In this document: piece after piece, positions 58,294-64,000 of the stretch
How positions within the stretch are numbered: position 1 is the stretch's first letter
How the letters are laid out: every line of letters begins with the position of its first letter
Assembly (NCBI GenBank): GCA_013339765.2
Contig: CM023457.1
Coordinates: 45,124,144 to 45,188,143, forward strand
Length of the DNA: 64,000 nucleotides
Direction of reading: 5' to 3'
DNA from: Haemaphysalis longicornis
Lineage: Eukaryota; Arthropoda; Arachnida; Ixodida; Ixodidae
Program-made: the position numbers and the translations under genes
The notes under the pieces: model-generated
The model's database searches: none
What the model was told of the DNA's origin: nothing
The model's input: only the letters and a program-made list of their open reading frames with translations

Positions 58294-58572
58294 CTGAAAT
58301 GCCGAACTGGTCCCCGATGACTTCCCAGACGGCCTCTTTCTTGGCGGTGTTCCTGAAGTCGGGCTCGTTGTGGTCGTAGAGGAACTTGTGCTCCCGCACG
58401 GCCTCGATGAACTCGTCCGCGGGAAACTTTTTTTGCGGTAGAAGCCGCGTTGCGGGGAGCGCTGCCGAGGCACCCTATGCTGCGGTACAACCCGGGGCAC
58501 CGTTGCCATCGCATCATTGGTGAAGATGACGGTGTAATTTCCCGGTTGGAGGGGCTGCAGCGGCTGCAACAT
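58294..58572 (-). CDS. MADF-BESS gene, exon 1 (start and first half of MADF)
   Basis: The ATG at 58572 is the first in frame: MLQPLQPLQPGNYTVIFTND, then AMATVPRVVPQHRV. A 7-A run at about 58430-58437 shifts the frame. With eight A the protein would continue directly into FPADEFIEAVREHKFLYDHN then EPDFRNTAKKEAVWEVIGDQ, the first MADF helices. The donor TCAG-GTATAT leaves one base that fits exon 2. The region is GC-rich, as expected of a 5' exon near a promoter. A longer overlapping frame on the same strand (to 57865) is the intron read in the wrong frame. Confidence 0.75.
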
Positions 58573-60563
58573 GCTGGCGGCGGATGCGGCGGCGGCTAAA
58601 CTCGCCAAGGCTGTGCGGCGGTCCAAACTGAATGCGGCACGACGAGTGCCGCGCCTCTCTCAACCGGTTCCCCTCCTCCTCGCCCGCACGGCTCTCTCTG
58701 CGGCGCGGCGCAACTCGGAGTTCTTGGCGGAGTCAGGCAATAATACGCAAAACAATATGCTGGCAGGTTCACGGCGCAACTCTGATTTTCTTCTCACGTA
58801 CCACCGTTCGTGATTCGTCTGACAGCGTTGTTACGGCGGGCACCTTTCGTCGTGCGGCGTTTCCGAAGCAGGGATGCAATTTCCCTAGGAGTATCACCGC
58901 ACTCTCCCTAGACTGACGAAGGCGCAAAATTTGACGTGATGCTGTTAGTCTCCGTCTAAAAACGTTGTCCGCGGTCATCCGGGCAGTTTATATTTAGCGT
59001 TCCCGGTTAAGATTGTTTCATTGCAGGTCTTTCACCGAGGCAGAGGGCATTATTGCTGACGGTTATGCGCACTGCTCTGACGCGTCGTTTGGAGCGAGCA
59101 GACGTCCGGTCAGCTGCATCGTACGGTTATTTATTTTATTTTATTTTTTTTGCAAATTAAAGCTTCTTCCAAAGTATGTGGAGGAGACAGTGCTTTAGGG
59201 GTAATAACGTTTGTGTAACGCTTATTGCTTCAAGCAATGAAGTATGCAAGGGCTGCAAAAGCACCTATATATTTGAGGGTAAATTTGAATGACGGCATAC
59301 TAAGAATACAATCTGCATCGTATAAACAGTTCGGGCGGAAGAGAGAAGTTGGGTCAGTCGTTTTTCTTAGATTGTTCTGTTTGTTCTTATTTTATTTCTA
59401 CTTTTATGCGCGGTGCGCCGGCGTGTACGTGTTTCAGTTCGTAGCAGAATGCTTGCACCGCTTATGCGCTAGGGTACAACTCTTAAATGCAAGCGCGTTT
59501 GCAAGAATAAAAGTGGGTCGTGTACTTGTTTTAAATTACCAGCTGTTTCTGAAGATGGTCGTGCTGAGGCATTGTATAGCTGCTTTATTAGTTAATTTAC
59601 CTTTTTCGGAGCTCGTTAATCAGAACGAACCACAACCGGATGCACGGTTCTATCGTGGCTACAGGATGCATGCGCAGCGTGTGTGCTGAACAGGTGTTGC
59701 GAATGATGACGGAAAACTTTGCGACGGTGTGTACTGTTTGAAGCCTATCTTGGATTGCGTGGAATGCAATGCGTGCTAGCTGGCTGTGTCATCATTTATC
59801 ATCATCATCATTTAATTGCATTACATACGGGGTCTCACAAGGGTCTCACAAGAATTTTAATTTTATTAGTAAACCAGCCAACTATATTTCCGAAGCGAAT
59901 AGTTGTGCTAAATATAAATGGCAGCGTAGCGTCTGGAACCCCGCGTGGGGCACGAGACTGAGGCAAATTTACCACTGATGCAGAGCATACAGAGTTCGAA
60001 GAAACATTTCTCCAAGCACCCCACTCCGGAAGTCACGCACGCGACTTCGAAAACTTAAACCACGCTTCGCCGACTCCAGGGCCGCCAGAAACAGCGCAAC
60101 GCAAAAAAAAAAAAAAAAAGAAAGAAAGAAACTGGGCGCACGGAGTTGCCGTCGGGCTCGAGGAGTGCGAACAGTTCCAAAAATTATTCGCGCTAGGAGT
60201 GCGGATAGGGATGGTTGTTACCGCCATCTAGTTGAAAGTAAGAAAAATAGTTTTTTAGTTATGCTTGCAGTAGTATCCACTGGGATGCGCCACTGTGTCA
60301 AATAGTCTCGGTGCCTGTGTTTGTGTGTGTGCTGATAAAGTCAGTGGCAGAAGTTTTAAAAGCACAAAGAAGTTACCCGACATCCGTGGGACTCATGTGC
60401 GCTCGTGTTTTATTTATTGTGAAAGTATTTGTCACTTGTGGGTAGCATTTGAAGATCAAGGCGACGTGGTGCTGCTTCGAGGGCTCTCGCCGTTTGTGCA
60501 CTGCGTCTGTTGTCAAGTGCGTGCGCCAAACATCCCGCACGTGGTGCGACACTCAAGCTCCGA
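58573..60563. other. Divergent intergenic region
   Basis: It lies between the 5' end of the MADF-BESS gene (minus) and the MATH-BTB gene (plus), so it should hold both promoters. I see no clear TATA box for either gene. A 17-18 nt A run lies at about 60103-60119 and short 'atcatc' and 'gggtctcacaa' repeats at about 59790-59850. No other gene is apparent. Confidence 0.4.
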
Positions 60564-61637
60564 ATGGCGTCGCAAGCTACGTGGTTGACAAACGACGCGT
60601 CGTGCGCAACGCACGTCAAGGTGATCAAGCTCTCTTACACGTGGGCCCTTCACAATTTCAGCCTACGTCACGAAGAGACAGGAAGGAGGATAGAGAGTTC
60701 GAGGTTTTCGACGCCGGTGCGGGGCAAAGCCTGCTGGCTCCTAGAGCTGTACCCAAACGGCAAAGATGAGGCAAGCAGAGGGTACGTATCCCTTGACATA
60801 ATGCGTGCCTCACACGAGAAGGGGGACTTCCTTGCCGAGTACAAATTATCCATCCTTGACGAGGAAAAGCGGGAGGTGCACGTGCAAAAAATGACTTCTC
60901 GCTTCCCTCCTTGGGGTAGATGGGGCTTCGCGAAGTTCATCGCGAGAGACCGACTCCTGAAGGGCGCTGACCGGCTTCTGCCCGACGACACGCTCACCAT
61001 ACAGTGCGAGGTGCTCGCTTTCGTGGAGTCTGTGAACGTTTCGCAGCCGATGGGGGCAGTCGCAGTGAAGGTTCCCGCATGCCGCCTCTCGCAAGACTTC
61101 GGCCTCCTGCTGGAATCTCGTCAGTCGTGTGACGTCGTCTTGAAGGTTGAAGGCCGTGAGATTCGCGCGCACAAACTTATACTGGCCGCCCGCAGCCCCG
61201 TTTTCGCCGCCATGTTCGAGCATAAGATGAAAGAGAGCAAGCTAGGTCGAGTGGAGATAACGGACTGCGACTTCGAGGTATTCAACGAGGTGGTGGAGTT
61301 CATCTACACGGGACGCGCACCCAAACTGAACGATATGGCCGAGCAAGTCCTCCGCGCAGCCGAAAAGTACGACTTGGGGAGGCTGAAGGCCATGTGCGAA
61401 GACGCCCTGAGCTCGAAGCTTTCCGTGGAAACGGCTGCCGAGTTGTTGGTACTGGCTGACACGCATAACGCCGACCAGTTGAAGGCGAACGCACTTCTGT
61501 TCATCAAAGCCCATGGAGCAAGTGTCGTGGAGACAGACGGCTGGAAGAAGATGGCCAGCGAGGATGCGCACCTCGTCACAGAAGCCTTCTGTGCGCTAGT
61601 GGCCGAAAACGCTGCTCTCGGTACTGGACAGAAATGA
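60564..61637 (+). CDS. MATH-BTB protein, SPOP-like CUL3 adaptor (357 aa)
   Basis: A single exon is uninterrupted from ATG 60564 to TGA. The MATH domain is at about 17-152 (KLSYTWALHNFSLRHEETG, GYVSLDIMRAS, WGFAKFIARDRLL, LLPDDTLTIQCEV). The BTB domain is at about 178-283 (CDVVLKVEGREIRAHKLILA, ARSPVFAAMFEHKM, EFIYTG). A BACK-like stretch follows at about 285-345. In SPOP the MATH domain binds Ser/Thr-rich degrons and BTB/BACK dimerise and bind CUL3. The W and F of WGF (120, 122), which line the human SPOP degron groove, are kept. One groove aromatic is altered (AEYKLSIL where human SPOP has F residues). The C-terminus lacks an obvious basic nuclear signal. The intronless form suggests a retrocopy or a lineage-expanded family. 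The nearest relative would be SPOP, at 374 aa in human. Confidence 0.9.
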   Translation: MASQATWLTNDASCATHVKVIKLSYTWALHNFSLRHEETGRRIESSRFSTPVRGKACWLLELYPNGKDEASRGYVSLDIMRASHEKGDFLAEYKLSILDEEKREVHVQKMTSRFPPWGRWGFAKFIARDRLLKGADRLLPDDTLTIQCEVLAFVESVNVSQPMGAVAVKVPACRLSQDFGLLLESRQSCDVVLKVEGREIRAHKLILAARSPVFAAMFEHKMKESKLGRVEITDCDFEVFNEVVEFIYTGRAPKLNDMAEQVLRAAEKYDLGRLKAMCEDALSSKLSVETAAELLVLADTHNADQLKANALLFIKAHGASVVETDGWKKMASEDAHLVTEAFCALVAENAALGTGQK

Positions 61638-61731
61638 ACGCTAGTTGTAGCAACTTGGGATCGTTGCTGTGATACATCAAACGCCATAGTTAATTACCAA
61701 GTTCACTTCTCGTTGCAGCAGGTGCAATCGC

Positions 61732-61737
61732 AATAAA
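61732..61737 (+). promoter_or_regulatory. Poly(A) signal of the MATH-BTB gene
   Basis: An AATAAA lies 95 bp after the stop codon, giving a compact 3' UTR. Confidence 0.6.
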
Positions 61738-62659
61738 AGTTCGTGGAAACAAAGACATTTCACCCTGGATTGGTTTCGACTGTACATGCGCATCCTTGCA
61801 CACTGCGGTGAAAACCTGTTCCTCTCTTTCAGCTGCCGCTGTGCCTCATCACAGCAGCAGCGCGCGGCGCAAGTGCGTTACTAGGAATATTTTGGACATG
61901 GCGCGAGATTTTTGGGGCCTAATATGTTTATCAACGACTGCAGCGATGACAGGCAAACTACGTGATAAAGGACATGCGGTATATCATAGCAATCTCCTTT
62001 CAAAACGCGCGCTCCCCTTGACATCCGGGTCCGTTGCTTAGGCGGAGTGACAGCGTACATGAGCTGTTGCCGTTCTTAACTTGTTCCCGAGTATAGTAGG
62101 TCACCCGTGGCCCCAGCTGCGGATTTCTTCCGTTCTGCTCATACTGGTATCTAACTTGTTGTCTAACTTCAGGCAAGTATACCGCACTTTGCGCCTCAAA
62201 CTTAAGCCCCGAACTGATTGTGTCTTGGACGCCGGATATTCAAAGGGAGCTATTCTCACGAGTTACCTGTTGCGTCACTTATACGCAAGGATAGGAGCAC
62301 AAGTCTGAGTAAGTTCTAAATACGGGACGGTTGACTGTACTGAAGCAAGAGCTGCCAGTGTCAGTAGCTTTGTGCTCTACTCAGATATAAACCCGCAATC
62401 GTTAATGTAGTCGGTACCGGCGGAGAACACCTGGCAAGTTCAGGAGGGAGGATGAGTATCTGTGCGTGATGCCGTTTGGGTGCGATGTGCGAAAGTTGAG
62501 AGAAACTGTTCATGTCCATCCGGTGGCCATGTACTAAGTTTGTAATGAATCGAGTGACACACCAATGCGAATCGTTCGGAGCGCCACCTCTTAACGGTGG
62601 CTGGGTACCCCCGGGAGCCTTGACCCACTACGTGGAAACGGGCACGTGTGGAGTGCCGA

Positions 62660-63085
62660 AGCTTTTTGTGGATTGATTCCAGGAGATGCGTTAGGAAGAA
62701 GCCGGTCACCGGTCCGTTGTTGCTATACTGGACAACTATAAATGTCCCTACCCAGTGTAATAGTTATGACTCTCTCATATATACCATACCCAATCTAATG
62801 TGCGACGCGGTATATATAATTAGGGTTTTAGATATATATCTATATCTCTGCCTTGCCACATGGATGTGTTTCATCTCAACTGCAGTACTTTATAACTATT
62901 AAATCCAAAACAAAGTCACGCGAACGGCTGTAGCACGCCATTCAAAATCACGCAGTAACGCACCGACTTGCGTCGCGCGAAGGGCTCCCCCGGGCTCCCC
63001 GTGAAAGGCACAGGCCGAAGCTTGTAGATTCCAGGAATGCGTTAGAAGCAAGCCGGTCACCGGTCCGTTTCTAGCAATTTATACC
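62660..63085. repeat. Pair of short direct repeats
   Basis: 'ccgaagct' with 'gattccaggaatgcgttaga' and 'agccggtcaccggtccgtt' occurs at about 62660-62725 and again at about 63017-63083, with a few differences. It is non-coding. Confidence 0.7.
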
Positions 63086-63110
63086 CCTGTCGAACGTCCT
63101 ATTTAGTGCA

Positions 63111-63557
63111 CTAAAGGAGCCATGAAGAGAAAATACAACTTCGCTTAATTTGAAAGAACTAGGATTCAGTATCTCAGTCAGCTCCATTACAGCCACAAAA
63201 GATGTTTTTTTTAACAAAAAAAAGCAAGAAGTATATAAAAACTTTCAAATTTTGCGCCAGTGACGTGTTATGGGCGAGAATGACGTCATACGGGCCAACA
63301 ATAAAACATAATTTTCAGTGCGTTAACTGTGCGTTAGCATGCGGTCAAATGGAGGCCCCATTACAGACGACCAGTCATGTGTCGCGACAGGTCAGTTAGG
63401 CGGCCGCCAATCGCACAAACAAGGTTCCGTGAAGTCATAGAAAAGTTGCGGGAAATTGGCTAGGGGGTCGCGACTGCTTCATACGTATCATTGTTATCGT
63501 GACTAAGCAGTCTTTCTAATAAACCCAACTTGTATTTTGTCTTCATGGCTCCTTTAA
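63111..63557. mobile_element. TTAA-flanked MITE, AGGAGCCATGAAG family, short copy
   Basis: The ends match those of 42855-43966 ('aaggagccatgaagagaaaa' at the left, 'cttcatggctcctttaa' at the right). The left target reads CTAA, a point change from TTAA. It is only 447 bp, so a deletion derivative of the longer copy or of a common parent. Confidence 0.8.
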
Positions 63558-64000
63558 AGGAGTACTGACACGAAATTTTTATGTTACGTTTTTTTCGCTG
63601 CTATGCGTGCCACCAGCCCACTAATCATAGAATTAGACGGTCGAGCGCAGCGTAAAATTCATTTACGGCGTCGTTATTCGTGCCAGTTTCGGTTTGACAA
63701 AAAAACGCCGAGCGGCCGCCATGACAGCTGTATCACATGGCGTCACCATTTGCCGTATCGCTGCCTCTCTGGAGCGCGCGCGAGGGAGCGCACGCGCGCG
63801 CCCGACCGCCGAGGTCTTCGCCGTCCCCACAGACCCGGAAGCATGACGTCAGTCCCAAACATGCGTGTACACACGCGAGCAGCGCGCGCCAACCACAGCC
63901 AGCGCGTCGGCTTCGTCACGGGAGCCCCGACGTCATGGAGGAAGAAAAAGTTAGAGACGCATGACGTCACGCAGCAGCCTTCGCAAGCCCAGGTCTGTTG
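63554..64000. mobile_element. Start of another TTAA element, cut by window end
   Basis: TTAA-AGGAGTACTGACACG begins directly at the right TTAA of the previous MITE, so the two share one target site. The visible part is non-coding and GC-rich. The other end lies beyond the window. Confidence 0.55.

Larger units (their letters stand above)
41317..58572 (-). other. MADF-BESS gene, five exons (whole locus)
   Basis: The five minus-strand exons below join with consistent phases: exon 1 ends with 1 nt of a codon, and exons 2, 3 and 4 each end with 2 nt. The domain order is MADF (exons 1-2), polar linker (2-4), then BESS-like (5). MADF-BESS proteins such as Drosophila Adf-1 or Coop are sequence-specific transcription regulators in the nucleus. 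The introns (about 2.3, 2.9, 1.9 and 8.8 kb) carry TTAA elements, LINE and repeat-family copies. Two places break the frame: an A-run in exon 1 and at least one indel in exon 5. Either the assembly has small errors or the allele is damaged. Other exons in the 8.8-kb intron cannot be excluded. Confidence 0.7.

Noticed and set aside
57865..58626. 253-codon and 203-codon minus frames
   Set aside because: They combine the true start of MADF-BESS exon 1 with wrong-frame reading of the MADF region and the intron. The conserved MADF text lies in the third frame and ends at a good splice donor.
60510..60563. Upstream extension of the MATH-BTB gene
   Set aside because: It begins with TTG and has no ATG. 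The first ATG at 60564 leaves a complete MATH domain.

Overview
The window looks like nuclear DNA of a hard tick (Ixodidae) or a close chelicerate relative. Genes are sparse and split or single-exon, with eukaryotic polyadenylation signals and GT-AG introns. The repeats fit this group: I/Jockey-type LINEs with three-knuckle ORF1 proteins, Tigger-like and TTAA-flanked DNA elements, and tRNA-derived SINEs whose body reads 'gaggtcgcgggttcgattcc' then 'cgcacgttaaa'. The assignment rests on recalled repeat style, not on a database search. There are no operons, rRNA genes, CRISPR arrays or recognisable viral genes.

Host genes come in three groups. (1) At 575-4707, 12331-17697 and about 25500-29000 are three head-to-tail copies of a segment carrying a single-exon F-box/leucine-rich-repeat-like gene. 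Only the third (26430-28289, 619 aa) is open throughout. The first has two +1 frameshifts. The second has several indels, plus a CR1-like LINE tail and a Tigger-like element inserted downstream. (2) A minus-strand gene runs from 58572 down to a poly(A) signal at 41322. It has five exons whose splice phases all agree. It encodes an N-terminal MADF DNA-binding domain and a C-terminal BESS-like motif, linked by exons rich in polar residues. Its reading frame is broken in the first and last exons. (3) At 60564-61637 an intact single-exon gene encodes a MATH-BTB (SPOP-like) cullin-3 adaptor. F-box proteins (SCF ligases) and MATH-BTB proteins (CUL3 ligases) are both ubiquitin-ligase substrate receptors, so two such families occur in this window. 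A small ORF with a signal peptide (11445-11648) is a weaker candidate gene.

The rest is mostly mobile DNA. Plus-strand I/Jockey-type LINEs lie at 8697-11175 and 30868-35005. Minus-strand I-type fragments with RNase H lie at 20921-22330 and 23400-24300, and a plus-strand one at 49685-50375. A minus-strand CR1-like LINE lies at 37805-39690. Tigger-like elements lie at 16392-17192 and 22428-23226. TTAA-flanked elements lie at 35379-37194, 42855-43966, 44961-45735, 63111-63557 and from 63554 onward. A three-copy interspersed family lies at about 17810, 48366 and 54455. The introns of the MADF-BESS gene are largely filled with these elements.

The paralogous F-box segments act as an internal control. 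Comparing them reveals insertions with their empty sites, including a 127-bp insert in copy 3 that carries a perfect 43-bp palindrome flanked by a 13-bp direct repeat. A second perfect hairpin (23-bp arms, TTCG loop) lies at 5423-5472.
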